A stretch of 64,000 bases of DNA, taken from positions 30,250 through 94,249 of the forward strand of contig CAKUXO010000004.1 of NCBI GenBank assembly GCA_934700385.1. The letters are read 5' to 3'. Below the pieces are notes generated by a model, which was given only the letters and a program-made list of their open reading frames with translations, searched no databases and was not told the origin of the DNA. Shown here piece by piece: positions 36,911 to 46,328 of the stretch (its first letter is position 1; every line of letters starts with the position of its first letter). This stretch comes from an uncultured Candidatus Melainabacteria bacterium (GTDB taxonomy: Bacteria; Cyanobacteriota; Vampirovibrionia; Gastranaerophilales; Gastranaerophilaceae). Both the position numbers and the translations under genes were made by a program.

Positions 36911-39900
36911 TTATTTAAACATATCTAAAAGATTTTTTTTGCGGTAATTTGTAATCGTATCATAAGTTAATTGAGTATTTTTATCAAAAACTTTATATGA
37001 AACCAAAAACGCATCTAATGTATCAATTGAAGTAAAACTTGGAATATTATACATCTGCGCTATTGTTCTGATTTGAAAACCTGCATTTTGAGAGTTTTTT
37101 CCGGTTGTCGGGGTATTAATAATAAAACTCAATCTTCCGTTTTTCATACGTTTTTGAAGTTTATCAATCATAAATTTTTCAATCATTTTAGATGGAATTC
37201 CATTTTTTTCTAAAAATTTATGTGTTCCCCAAGTTGCCATAATGAAAAAGCCTTGTTTGAAAAGCCTTTTAATTACAGGTAAAGCCGGTTTTTTACAGTG
37301 GTCATTTAAAGAAACCAAAACTCTTTGTTTAGCGTTTGAATATTTAAAACCGCCTGCTAAAAATGCCTTATAAAGTGCTTTTTTATAGGTTGTATCAATT
37401 CCTAGAACTTCACCTGTTGATTTCATTTCAGGTGCTAAAGCAGGATCAATTCTATTTAACTTTTGCCAAGAGAAAATTGGCATTTTAACACTAACAAGTT
37501 TTGATTTTTTATATAAACCAACTCCAAAACCTGCTCTTTTAATAGACTTACCTAATATTGCTCGAAGTGCAATATTAACCATAGGAATACCCGTTACTTT
37601 GCTCATAATAGGCACAGTTCGAGAAGCTCTTGGATTAACTTCAATTACATAAACTTTATCATCTTTAATGATAAATTGAATGTTCATTAAACCTTTAATG
37701 TTTAATTTTCTTGCGATTTTTGTTGCATATTTAACAAGAATTTTCTCATTTTTCTTAGAGATATTTTGACTTGGATAAATACTCATTGAATCGCCTGAAT
37801 GTACTCCTGCTCTTTCAATGTGTTCACAAATCCCTGGGATTAAAACATCTCGTCCATCACTAATGGCATCTAGTTCAACTTCTTGACCTTCTAAATATTG
37901 ATCAATTAAAACAGGGTGTTCATTTGAAAATTTAAAGGCCTCTGTTATATATGTTAAAAGTTCTTCATCGTTATAAACAACCTGCATTCCACGTCCGCCT
38001 ATAACATAACTTGGGCGAACCAAAACAGGATAATTTAATTCTTTAACGGCATTAAGTGCTTGAGTTGAAGAAGTTACGGCGCAGCCTTTTGGTTGAGGGA
38101 TGTTTAACTCTTTTAAAAGTTTTTCAAAAACCTTTCTATCTTCAACAGCGTTAATACTTTCAAGGCTTGTGCCTAAAATTTTAACTCCCTCTTTAGCAAG
38201 TTTTTCAGCTAAATTAATTGCCGTTTGACCGCCAAATTGAACCAAAACCCCTTTTGGATTTTCTTTTTTAACTATGTTTAAAACATGTTCAATGTTCATT
38301 GGTTCAAAATATAATCTTGTTGCAATATCAAAATCTGTTGATAGAGTTTCGGGGTTAGAATTAATCATAACAGATTCATAGCCATTTTTAATAAGTTCAC
38401 TTGAAGCATGAACCGAGCAATAATCAAACTCAATTCCTTGCCCAATTCTAATTGGACCAGAACCTAATACAACAATGTTTTCTTTTGGTTTTTTGTAGCT
38501 TTGAGCTTGTTGAAGTTTAAAAGATTCAACTTCATCTTCTTCGTTATATGTTGAATAGAAATATGGTGTTGAAGCGCTAAATTCAGCAGCACAAGTATCA
38601 ACAATTCGATAACTTGGTTTAATGTTGAATTTTTTAAGAGTTTCGATTGTATTTTTTGAAAATTTTGCAATTTCAACATCTAAAAAGCCAAAAGTTTTTG
38701 CTTTTAAATAAAGTTCTTTTGTTAAAGGTTCATTTTTAAGAGTGCGCTCTAGTTCAACTATTTCTTTAATTTTTGAAACAAACCACTTATCTATTTTTGT
38801 TATGGCGCAAAGTTTATTAATATCATTATTGTTATAAAGCGCTTGGGCTAATCTGAAAATTCTTCTATCATCTTGAATATATAAATCTAATAAAAGTTGC
38901 TCATTCTTAATGTTTTCAAATTCACGATTTAACAAGCCGCAATTTTTTTCTTCAAGAGAAGCAATAGCTTTTTTAAAAGAAGAATTAAAGGTTCTTCCGA
39001 TAGCCATAATTTCCCCTGTGGCTTTCATTTTAGTACCTAAAATTCTATCTCCTGAGGCAAATTTATCAAAAGGCCATTTTGGAATTTTTGTAACTATATA
39101 GTCAAGAGATGGTTCAAAAGCTGCTGATTTTTGAGTTATTGGGTTTTTAATTTCAGAAAGATTATAACCAACTGCTATTTTTGTAGCGATTTTTGCAATA
39201 GGATATCCAGTTGCTTTACTTGCTAGGGCAGATGATCTTGAAACCCTTGGATTAACCTCAATTATATAATATTGATTAGAATTTGTATCAAGTGCAAATT
39301 GAACATTACAAGCGCCCTCTATTTTTAGAGCTCTTACGATTTTAATAGCACTTGATCTTAACATTTGAAATTCATTATTTGTTAAAGTTTGGCTTGGCGC
39401 TACAACAAAACTATCCCCCGTGTGAATACCAATCGGGTCAATATTTTCCATATTACAAATAGTTATACAAGTATCATTTTTATCTCTTATAACTTCATAT
39501 TCAATTTCTTTATAGCCTGCGATTGATTTTTCAACAAGAACTTGATTAATTGGAGATTGTTCAAGTCCTGAATGCACAATTTCTTCATATTCTTTTTCAT
39601 TTCTTGCAATACCGCCCCCTGAACCGCCTAAGGTGAAAGCGGGTCTTATAATAATCGGAAAACCGATTTTTTCAAAGAATTTATAGGCTTCTTGATAACT
39701 TGAAACAATTTCACTTTGTGGAACAGGCTCTTTAATTTTATTCATTAAATTTTTAAAAAGCTCTCTATCTTCTGCTTGTTTAATTGATTCAATATCTGTT
39801 CCTAAAAGTTTAACTTTATATTCTTTTAAAACCCCTTTATCATCTAATTCACAAGCTAAATTAAGCGCCGTTTGACCGCCAAGAGTGGCAATTAAACCTT

Positions 39901-40147
39901 GAGGGCGCTCTTGTTTAATTATTTCAGTTAAACTTTCAACCGTTAGGGGTTCAATATAAACCTTAGAAGCTATTTCTTCATCTGTCATTATTGTTGCAGG
40001 GTTAGAATTAACAAGCACAATTTCAATTTTTTCTTCTTTTAAAGCTCGACATGCCTGAACTCCGGCATAATCAAATTCTGCCGCTTGACCAATAACAATC
40101 GGACCCGAGCCTATTACAAGAACTTTTTTTAAGGACTTATCTTTCAT
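36911..40147 (-). CDS. carB: Carbamoyl-phosphate synthase large subunit
   Basis: A 1078-residue full-length enzyme with two ATP-grasp halves. The first starts KKVLVIGSGPIVIGQAAEFD, the second ENIVVLGSGPIRIGQGIEFD, each followed by a G-G-Q-T-A-L/I-N-L-A block. ATP-grasp signatures include TLGGSGGGIARN, EVNPRVSRSSALASKATGYP and EVNPRASRTVPIMSKVTG. The C-terminal MGS-like allosteric domain contains TWGTHKFLEKNG and FIINTPTTGK. It makes carbamoyl phosphate for pyrimidines and arginine. It is the last gene of the pyr operon; its start overlaps carA's end by 11 bases. Confidence 0.97.
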   Translation of the reverse strand: MKDKSLKKVLVIGSGPIVIGQAAEFDYAGVQACRALKEEKIEIVLVNSNPATIMTDEEIASKVYIEPLTVESLTEIIKQERPQGLIATLGGQTALNLACELDDKGVLKEYKVKLLGTDIESIKQAEDRELFKNLMNKIKEPVPQSEIVSSYQEAYKFFEKIGFPIIIRPAFTLGGSGGGIARNEKEYEEIVHSGLEQSPINQVLVEKSIAGYKEIEYEVIRDKNDTCITICNMENIDPIGIHTGDSFVVAPSQTLTNNEFQMLRSSAIKIVRALKIEGACNVQFALDTNSNQYYIIEVNPRVSRSSALASKATGYPIAKIATKIAVGYNLSEIKNPITQKSAAFEPSLDYIVTKIPKWPFDKFASGDRILGTKMKATGEIMAIGRTFNSSFKKAIASLEEKNCGLLNREFENIKNEQLLLDLYIQDDRRIFRLAQALYNNNDINKLCAITKIDKWFVSKIKEIVELERTLKNEPLTKELYLKAKTFGFLDVEIAKFSKNTIETLKKFNIKPSYRIVDTCAAEFSASTPYFYSTYNEEDEVESFKLQQAQSYKKPKENIVVLGSGPIRIGQGIEFDYCSVHASSELIKNGYESVMINSNPETLSTDFDIATRLYFEPMNIEHVLNIVKKENPKGVLVQFGGQTAINLAEKLAKEGVKILGTSLESINAVEDRKVFEKLLKELNIPQPKGCAVTSSTQALNAVKELNYPVLVRPSYVIGGRGMQVVYNDEELLTYITEAFKFSNEHPVLIDQYLEGQEVELDAISDGRDVLIPGICEHIERAGVHSGDSMSIYPSQNISKKNEKILVKYATKIARKLNIKGLMNIQFIIKDDKVYVIEVNPRASRTVPIMSKVTGIPMVNIALRAILGKSIKRAGFGVGLYKKSKLVSVKMPIFSWQKLNRIDPALAPEMKSTGEVLGIDTTYKKALYKAFLAGGFKYSNAKQRVLVSLNDHCKKPALPVIKRLFKQGFFIMATWGTHKFLEKNGIPSKMIEKFMIDKLQKRMKNGRLSFIINTPTTGKNSQNAGFQIRTIAQMYNIPSFTSIDTLDAFLVSYKVFDKNTQLTYDTITNYRKKNLLDMFK

Positions 40148-41243
40148 TTTTTACCTCGTTAATTCTATTAATTCTTTTTTTAGCAATATTTATCCATTCA
40201 TCAAAAATTATGCTCGCATCTTTTGGTCCTGGGTTTGCTTCAGGGTGAAATTGTACGGCGTAAATACTTAATGAATTAATTTCAAACCCCTCAAGGGTGT
40301 TATCATTAAGATTTTGATAAGTAGGATGAATAAAATTAGGAATTTCTTTATAATCAACAGCATAGCCATGGTTTTGACTTGTCATCATAACTTTATTGTT
40401 TTCAAGGTTAATAACAGGATGATTTCCGCCTCTATGGCCATATTTTAATTTAAAAGTTTTAGCGCCTGACGCAAGAGCTAAAAGTTGATAGCCTAAGCAA
40501 ATTCCAAAAATAGGAATTTGACCCATTAATTCTTTAATTTGACCAATTTGATATACATAAGAAGCAGGGTCCCCTGGGCCATTAGATAAGAAAACCGCAT
40601 CGTAATCATTTTCTAAGATTTCTCTTGCTTCAATGTTAGCAGGATAAACCGTGATTTTACAGTTTCTTTTAGCTAAAGAATTTAAAATTCCTCTTTTTGC
40701 GCCATAGTCAATAAAAGCAAGATTAATTTCACCTGATGGATTATAGATATACCTTGTGTTTGTACTTACTTGAAGCAAAATATCAGAATTAATTGCAAAT
40801 TTTTGCAAGTCACCAAGTTTTTGATTTATAAAATCGTCGTTTACATCGTTTGAAGTTATAAAGGCATTCATTGTGCCAAATTCTCTTATTTTTTTGGTTA
40901 AACTTCTTGTGTCAATATCTTCTAGGGCAACTATGTTTTTTGATTTTAAATAGTTTGATAAAGATTCTTTTGATTTATAGTGGCTTTCTGTTTGGCAATT
41001 GTTTTTAACAACAAAACCAACCAAAGCTGGGTTATCTGCTTCAAAATCAAAGCTATTTATGCCATAATTACCAATTTCAGGATATGTCATAACAATTATT
41101 TGTTTTGCATAACTTGGGTCGGTTATTATTTCTTGATAACCTGTCATTGATGTATTAAAAACAATTTCTCCCTCAAAACCGCCAATAGCGCCAAAAGATT
41201 TTCCTTTTAGAACTGTGCCGTCTTGTAAAATCAAAGTTCCCAT
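40137..41243 (-). CDS. carA: Carbamoyl-phosphate synthase small subunit (glutaminase)
   Basis: A 368-residue class I glutamine amidotransferase. The N-terminal CPSase domain starts LILQDGTVLKGKSFG and has EIVFNTSMTGYQEIITDPSY. The glutaminase half has LSNGPGDPASY, the nucleophile Cys in IFGICLGYQLLALA, and HPEANPGPKD with the catalytic His and Glu. It supplies ammonia to CarB. It starts immediately after the pyrF stop (TAAATG) with the ribosome site inside the pyrF tail. Confidence 0.97.
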   Translation of the reverse strand: MGTLILQDGTVLKGKSFGAIGGFEGEIVFNTSMTGYQEIITDPSYAKQIIVMTYPEIGNYGINSFDFEADNPALVGFVVKNNCQTESHYKSKESLSNYLKSKNIVALEDIDTRSLTKKIREFGTMNAFITSNDVNDDFINQKLGDLQKFAINSDILLQVSTNTRYIYNPSGEINLAFIDYGAKRGILNSLAKRNCKITVYPANIEAREILENDYDAVFLSNGPGDPASYVYQIGQIKELMGQIPIFGICLGYQLLALASGAKTFKLKYGHRGGNHPVINLENNKVMMTSQNHGYAVDYKEIPNFIHPTYQNLNDNTLEGFEINSLSIYAVQFHPEANPGPKDASIIFDEWINIAKKRINRINEVKNER

Positions 41244-41972
41244 TTATATAACCTCGTTAATTTCTTCATAAATTTTTTCAATTGCTTCAAGTTTATTTTC
41301 AGCTTTCGTTACTGCTCTACCTAAAACAATGTAATCTGCGCCATCTGAAATAGCGCTTTTTGGTGTTGCTATTCTTTTTTGGTCATCTTTTAAAGTCCAG
41401 CTTGGTCTTATCCCTGGGGTTAAAACAATAAAATCTTTTCCAAGCTCTTTTTTAATTTCTTTTAATTCTAAAGCAGAAGCTACAACGCCATCTAGCCCTG
41501 CTTCTTTAGCATTTCTTGCAAGTTGAAGAACAAAATCTTTAACTTCTTTTTTGTTAGATAATTCATTTGAAAGAATTTCTTGAGAAATGCTTGTTAAAAC
41601 AGTAACCGCTAAAATTAAAGGTTTTTTTCTGTTATATTTTTCACTAGCTTCTTCTGCCCCTTTTTTAGCTGCTCTCATCATCTCTATTCCACCTGTTGCA
41701 TGGACATTAAAGAAATTCGCCCCGTTTTTAATAACGTTAAAAGAGGCTTTTTCAACTGTGTTTGGAATATCGTGGAGTTTAACATCTAAAAAGAAATTAG
41801 AATTTTTTTCTTTTATATAGTTAACAATTTCAAGCCCATAGCCGCAAAACAACTGCAAACCCACCTTAAAAGTGCCGATATAAGGGCTTAATTCATCTAC
41901 TAAGGCTTTTGCCTCGTTAATATCTTCAACATCTAGCGCTAAAACCAGCTTTTCTTTAATTTTTTCATTCAT
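41244..41972 (-). CDS. pyrF: Orotidine 5'-phosphate decarboxylase
   Basis: A 242-residue TIM-barrel enzyme producing UMP, the last step of the de novo route. LVLALDVEDINEA starts the barrel, FLDVKLHDIPNTV is the D-x-K-x-x-D catalytic motif, VTVLTSIS and LTPGIRPSW the phosphate-side loops, and DYIVLGRAVTKAENK the last phosphate-binding block. The upstream pyrC overlaps its start by eight bases. Confidence 0.95.
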   Translation of the reverse strand: MNEKIKEKLVLALDVEDINEAKALVDELSPYIGTFKVGLQLFCGYGLEIVNYIKEKNSNFFLDVKLHDIPNTVEKASFNVIKNGANFFNVHATGGIEMMRAAKKGAEEASEKYNRKKPLILAVTVLTSISQEILSNELSNKKEVKDFVLQLARNAKEAGLDGVVASALELKEIKKELGKDFIVLTPGIRPSWTLKDDQKRIATPKSAISDGADYIVLGRAVTKAENKLEAIEKIYEEINEVI

Positions 41973-42957
41973 TGATTACTATTCCTTTTAATTTCATACC
42001 TTTATAAGGTGATATTTTGCATTTTGTTTTAAATAGGCTCGGTGCAACAATCCAAGTTTCATCGGGCGCAAATTTAATCATTTTTTTGTTATGAATTCCT
42101 AAAATTTTTCTTGGATTAAAAGCCATTTTCTCAAGCGCTTTATCTAGTCCTAAAAGTTCATAAGCTAATGAAAAAGCAACTTCAAGCCCTGTTATTCCAT
42201 TTGGAGATTCAAGATATGGTTTTAATTTTTCTTCAGAGCTATGTGGTGCATGGTCTGTTGCTATAACATCAAGTGTTCCATCTATTAACCCATCCATTAC
42301 TGCTCTTTTATCGCTTTCATCTCCTAAAGGCGGATTCATTTTAAAAGTACCAGAATTATCAATATCTTGGTTTGTAAAAGTGAAATAATGAGGTGCAGTT
42401 TCAGCTGTTAAATTAACTAAGCCCTCTTTTTTAGCTTTTCTTATTAAATCAACGCTTTCTTTTTTTGAAATGTGGCAAAAATGAAGCCTTGGCTTAAAAC
42501 CCTCTTTTAGTGCTTTTTTAAATTGTTCAATCTGCCAAGCAACTTCAACACTTTCATTTTCACAATGAGAAAGGATTAATTCTTCGCTTTTTAGAGCTTC
42601 AAGAAAAACATCTTTATCTAATAAAGGTAAGCCATCATTAGAAAAAGCAATAGCACCTGCTTTTTTAAGCTCTTTAAAATCAACAAGCTCAAGGCTATTA
42701 AGATTTTTTGTAATTGCTGCAACAGGATAAATTTCAAAATTATTTTTTTTAGCTTTTGAAATAATTTCTTTAATCACTTTAGGATTATCTGCAACAGGGT
42801 TTGTATTAGGCATTGTGCAAACGCCTGAAAAGCCCCCTTTTTTAGCGGCTTCAATTCCTGTTTTAATGGTTTCTTTGTATTCAAACCCCGGTTCTCTAAA
42901 ATGAACGTGCATATCAATTAAAGATGGAATTGAAATTGTTTTATATTTTTTCTCCAT
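41965..42957 (-). CDS. pyrC: Dihydroorotase, short form
   Basis: A 330-residue class I-like dihydroorotase, about 90-100 residues shorter than the usual 420-430. Active-site blocks are present: LIDMHVHFREPG (the H-x-H metal pair at about residues 16-20), CTMPNTNPV, LSHCEN, LHFCHIS and IATDHAPHSSEEK. The missing part is the N-terminal beta-sandwich half that normally precedes the first metal motif; here the barrel starts almost at once. The gene begins one codon after pyrB's stop, so no lost 5' part is visible, and the truncation looks native. A Lys is not seen at the carboxylation position, which suggests a less standard metal site, but this needs alignment. Confidence 0.9.
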   Translation of the reverse strand: MEKKYKTISIPSLIDMHVHFREPGFEYKETIKTGIEAAKKGGFSGVCTMPNTNPVADNPKVIKEIISKAKKNNFEIYPVAAITKNLNSLELVDFKELKKAGAIAFSNDGLPLLDKDVFLEALKSEELILSHCENESVEVAWQIEQFKKALKEGFKPRLHFCHISKKESVDLIRKAKKEGLVNLTAETAPHYFTFTNQDIDNSGTFKMNPPLGDESDKRAVMDGLIDGTLDVIATDHAPHSSEEKLKPYLESPNGITGLEVAFSLAYELLGLDKALEKMAFNPRKILGIHNKKMIKFAPDETWIVAPSLFKTKCKISPYKGMKLKGIVINE

Positions 42958-42960
42958 TAA

Positions 42961-43851
42961 CTAAAATCCTTGTGAATTAATAACCGTGTCTAAAACTGCC
43001 ATTCTAACAAAAACCCCGTTTTGAGCCTGATTAAGAATTGTTTTTGCATTTTGCATTTCTAAAACATCACTTCTTATTTCAATATCTTTATTAATAGGCC
43101 CTGGGTGCATTAAAAGAGCGGCATAGGGAAGATTTTCTTTTGTAATTTGATAATTTTTTATGTAATCATCAATATTAATTTCTTTTTCGAGCCTTTCTTT
43201 TTGAATTCTTAAAGCCATTATAACATCAGTATTTTCAAAAGCTTCTTCAAGGTTTGTAAAATACTCCACACCTTCGATTTTTTCGCCTGTTAAATAACTT
43301 GGGGCTAAACATCTTATTTTCATATTGAATTTTTTTAATAAAGCAATATTAGACTTTGCAACCCTTGAATGAGCGATGTCACCTACTATTGTAATAGTTT
43401 TTTCTTCAAGATTTGAAAAATGTTTTTTAATTGTATAAAAATCTAAAAGTGCTTGGGTTGGGTGGGCAAGGGTTCCATTTCCCCCATTTATAAAAGAAAT
43501 TTCACGATAATATTTTTGTTTTGAAAGCTCATAAATTAAATCGTTACTTTGATGTCTTAAAACAACAACATTAAACCCAATTGCACTTAAATTATTAATT
43601 GTGTCAAATAAGTCTTCACCTTTATTTAATGAAGAAGTATTAGCACAAAAGTCATATTTATTAGCGTTTAATTTATTAATCGCCATTTCAAAAGATAGTT
43701 TTGTTCTTGTAGAATTTTCAAAGAACATATTAATTATATGAGAATTTTGATGATTTGATTTTTTCCTGCCTTTTTCAAAATCTTGTGCATTTTGGCAGAT
43801 TTTATTAATTTCTTCAACTGTTAAAGATTGAATATCTATAAGGTGTTTCAT
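42961..43851 (-). CDS. pyrB: Aspartate carbamoyltransferase catalytic chain
   Basis: A 296-residue ATCase/OTCase-fold enzyme. MFFENSTRTKLSFEMAINKL holds the S-T-R-T carbamoyl-phosphate loop, SLNKGEDLFDT the moving loop with Lys, INGGNGTLAHPTQALLDFY the H-P-T-Q block, and LLMHPGPINKDIEI the aspartate-site loop. No regulatory subunit gene (pyrI) is in the operon, so it is presumably an unregulated class C-like enzyme. Confidence 0.95.
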   Translation of the reverse strand: MKHLIDIQSLTVEEINKICQNAQDFEKGRKKSNHQNSHIINMFFENSTRTKLSFEMAINKLNANKYDFCANTSSLNKGEDLFDTINNLSAIGFNVVVLRHQSNDLIYELSKQKYYREISFINGGNGTLAHPTQALLDFYTIKKHFSNLEEKTITIVGDIAHSRVAKSNIALLKKFNMKIRCLAPSYLTGEKIEGVEYFTNLEEAFENTDVIMALRIQKERLEKEINIDDYIKNYQITKENLPYAALLMHPGPINKDIEIRSDVLEMQNAKTILNQAQNGVFVRMAVLDTVINSQGF

Positions 43852-43854
43852 TTT

Positions 43855-44424
43855 TTAAACTCTACTCCCCGGTTTAACTAAAGGTATTCCTTCTTTACAT
43901 AATGGACATTCTTCAGGTTTATATGTTACAGGTGAAGATTTTAATAATGAATAAATTTTAAATTCATTATCAAGTTTTCCTTGGGTTCTATCTACAATAC
44001 AACCAACCCCAACAATCTCGCATTCAAAAGGCTTTAGCGCTTCTTTTGTTTCAAAAATTGTTCTAGCTGTTGTAATAACATCTTCAATTATAATTACTTT
44101 TTCATTTTTCTTAAGGGAATAACCTCTCCTTAGTTGCATTACGCCATCTTTTCTTTCAACAAAAAGATTTCTTTTTTTAGATTGTTTTGCGACTTCATAA
44201 CCAAAAATAACTGCGCCGATAGCAGGGGCAACAATTGTATCAAATTCAATGTTTTCAAATTGTTTTGCTAATTCAGATGCTAATTTTTCAACAATATCAG
44301 GATATTGATACAATTTTGCGCATTGAAAATATGTATCAGAATGAAGTCCTGAAGTTAAGCAAAAATGCCCGTTTAATAAGCCGTCTGCTTCTTTTAGCGT
44401 TTTTTCAACGTCGATATTACACAT
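43855..44424 (-). CDS. pyrE: Orotate phosphoribosyltransferase
   Basis: A 189-residue type I PRTase. FLTSGLHSDTYFQCAKL opens the fold; APAIGAVIFGYEVAKQ and the PRPP loop VIIIEDVITTARTI (with acidic E-D pair) are clear. The C-terminus has C-P-L-C (EECPLCKEGIP), a pair of Cys that may bind zinc and is found in some OPRTs. It transfers phosphoribose to orotate. The start overlaps the end of pyrD by eight bases. Confidence 0.94.
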   Translation of the reverse strand: MCNIDVEKTLKEADGLLNGHFCLTSGLHSDTYFQCAKLYQYPDIVEKLASELAKQFENIEFDTIVAPAIGAVIFGYEVAKQSKKRNLFVERKDGVMQLRRGYSLKKNEKVIIIEDVITTARTIFETKEALKPFECEIVGVGCIVDRTQGKLDNEFKIYSLLKSSPVTYKPEECPLCKEGIPLVKPGSRV

Positions 44425-45355
44425 TCTTAATTACTCCTTTTAGTTTTTCAAAGTTTTCAAAATTATTTTTTAAAATGAATTTTTCTAATTCTTGGGCTAA
44501 GGTTGTACAAATTGCTGGGTTGATAAAATTCGCCGTTCCAATTTGAAAAGCGTCAGCGCCAACTGAAATAAATTCAAAAATATCTTCAAGTTTGCTTATG
44601 CCCCCCATCGCTATTACAGGAATTTTAACTGCCTGTTTAATTTGATTAACCATATAAAGGGCAATAGGTTTTATGCAGCCACCTGATAATCCCCCTTGAA
44701 CAGATTTTTTAATAAACTTATTTCCAACAAAATCAAGCTTAATTCCTAAACCTCTTAGGGTGTTAATAGCGCTAATACAATCAGCACCGGCAGATTCTGT
44801 TGCTTGGGCTAGTTTTTTAATATCTGATGTATTAGGGGATAATTTAACAATTAAAAAGCCATCATATTTTTTTCTTATTTTAGAAACAAGTTTAAATAAT
44901 TCATCAGGATTTAAGCCAAATTCAAGACATCCTTGGTTAACATTTGGGCAAGAAACATTTACTTCAATCGCTTTTATTTCATTTTGATTAGCAATAGAAG
45001 CCAAGGTTTCATATTCTTCAATTGTTGAACCTGCAATATTTAACAGAAAATCAATTTTCTTTTCTTTTAAAACGGGAAGTTTATTTTCTATGAAATTTTC
45101 AATTCCAACGTTTTCAAGCCCAATTCTATTAATCAACCCGTTTTCAACTTCAAAAATTCTATCTCCCTCGTTACCTAATCTTTTTTCAAGGGTTATTCCT
45201 TTTGTTGAAATAGCGCCAAAACAATTTAGGTCAATAAAGTCACTAAATTCACTGTTATAGCCATAAGTTCCGCTTGCACCTATCATAGGGGTTTTTAAAA
45301 TAAATTCTTTATTAGTGTTAGGATTTTTTAAAATTGTTTTTAAAATATTTACCAT
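44417..45355 (-). CDS. pyrD: Dihydroorotate dehydrogenase, class 1B catalytic subunit
   Basis: A 312-residue FMN TIM-barrel. NPIMGASGTYGY-like start (TPMIGASGTYGY), LNIAGSTIEEY, EVNVSCPNVNQG with the catalytic Cys of class 1, LIVKLSPNTSDI, and VIAMGGISKLEDIFEFISVGA at the FMN phosphate site. Class 1B enzymes pass electrons to NAD+ through PyrK, whose gene is immediately upstream and overlaps by seven bases. Confidence 0.95.
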   Translation of the reverse strand: MVNILKTILKNPNTNKEFILKTPMIGASGTYGYNSEFSDFIDLNCFGAISTKGITLEKRLGNEGDRIFEVENGLINRIGLENVGIENFIENKLPVLKEKKIDFLLNIAGSTIEEYETLASIANQNEIKAIEVNVSCPNVNQGCLEFGLNPDELFKLVSKIRKKYDGFLIVKLSPNTSDIKKLAQATESAGADCISAINTLRGLGIKLDFVGNKFIKKSVQGGLSGGCIKPIALYMVNQIKQAVKIPVIAMGGISKLEDIFEFISVGADAFQIGTANFINPAICTTLAQELEKFILKNNFENFEKLKGVIKNV

Positions 45356-46080
45356 ATAATTTCATTTCCTTTAAAAATAGGGCCATCCTGACAAACGGAT
45401 TTATTTATAATTTCATTTTCTTTTTTAACTTTAATAACGCAACCTCTGCAAACCCCGATAGAACAAGCCATTACCTTTTCCATAGCAATAAAACAAGGAA
45501 GTTGAAATTCTTTAGCTATAGCGCAAAGTTTTTCAAGAACAATTTTAGGCCCGCAAGAATAAATTATTTCTATATTTTTTTCTTTAATTAATTCTGGAAT
45601 TTTATCTAAAACACTTCCGCCAATAATATTTTCATCACTTCCTGAAACAATTTCATCTTCTTCTTTAAAACCTGAAACTAAATAATTTTCAATTGATTTT
45701 TTATTTAATTCCTTTTTTAAAAATAACATCGGCGCAACCCCAATTCCTGCACCAACTAACAAGGCTTTTTTATTGTATAATTCAAAACCGTTACCTAAAG
45801 GGGCTAAAAATTGCACTTTATCATTTTCTTTTAAATTGCTAAGATAACTTGTACCCTCGCCTTTAACTTTAAAAATAATTGAAACGGTTTTATTTTCTTT
45901 ATCAAAATCCATTATGCTAAAAGGACGTCTAAGGGTTTTTGGGGGACATAAAATAGAGATAAATTGCCCTGCAATAGCATAATCTAATTCTGATAAGATA
46001 TCTATTTTAAATGTATCTAGGGCTACTTTTTTAATTGATTTAATTGTACCAGTGTAATCTTTTTTATTAATATTCATCAT
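45349..46080 (-). CDS. pyrK: Dihydroorotate dehydrogenase electron-transfer subunit (FAD, [2Fe-2S])
   Basis: A 243-residue ferredoxin-reductase-like subunit. RRPFSIMDFDKEN is the FAD site, LVGAGIGVAPMLFLKKEL the NAD-binding loop, YSCGPKIVLEKL the Cys-Gly block and MACSIGVCRGCVIKV plus a later Cys the [2Fe-2S] cluster. It is the first gene of the pyr operon. GAGGA lies right before tandem ATGs, so the second Met could be the start. A hairpin sits 16 bases before the start codon (see the leader feature). Confidence 0.95.
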   Translation of the reverse strand: MMNINKKDYTGTIKSIKKVALDTFKIDILSELDYAIAGQFISILCPPKTLRRPFSIMDFDKENKTVSIIFKVKGEGTSYLSNLKENDKVQFLAPLGNGFELYNKKALLVGAGIGVAPMLFLKKELNKKSIENYLVSGFKEEDEIVSGSDENIIGGSVLDKIPELIKEKNIEIIYSCGPKIVLEKLCAIAKEFQLPCFIAMEKVMACSIGVCRGCVIKVKKENEIINKSVCQDGPIFKGNEIIW

Positions 46081-46095
46081 TCCTCATTTATATAC

Positions 46096-46125
46096 AAAAA
46101 AAGAAGGCTAAAAAACCTTCTTTTT
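46096..46125 (-). terminator. Hairpin with T run in the pyr operon leader (candidate attenuator)
   Basis: On the minus strand, AAAAAGAAGG pairs with CCTTCTTTTT across an eight-base loop and is followed by seven T residues in all, which is a proper intrinsic terminator in the direction of pyrK. It lies between the -10-like TATAAT and the pyrK ribosome site, with no gene upstream on this strand for it to terminate. This position suits transcription attenuation of the pyr genes. A terminator for antisense transcription is also possible, since the plus strand shows a shorter T run. Confidence 0.6.
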
Positions 46126-46131
46126 ATATAT

Positions 46132-46164
46132 TTAATTTTTTTTGTTTTTGTTTTTGTTTCTCAT
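46132..46164 (-). other. Ten-codon ORF in the pyr leader (possible leader peptide)
   Basis: ATG followed by nine codons (MRNKNKNKKN) and TAA, seven bases before the leader hairpin. Asn/Lys repetition comes from an A-rich repeat. No ribosome site is visible before it, so translation is unproven. Confidence 0.3.
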
Positions 46165-46187
46165 TTTGTAAATCCAAGTTTTTGATA

Positions 46188-46193
46188 ATTATA
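46188..46193 (-). promoter_or_regulatory. Candidate -10 box of the pyr operon
   Basis: A perfect TATAAT on the minus strand, about 110 bases before pyrK, inside an A+T-rich tract. The -35 at 17-base spacing is weak (AAGATT). It would place the small ORF and the hairpin in the transcript leader. Confidence 0.4.
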
Positions 46194-46328
46194 CAATAAA
46201 AATATAATAAAATCTTCTATATGTAAACAATTGTAACAAAAAAGATTTAAAACCTAAAGTTTAGCCCTTTAAATGCCGAATAAATATAACATAAGGAACA
46301 ACAAATAAGGCAGTGGGGCAATAAGGTA

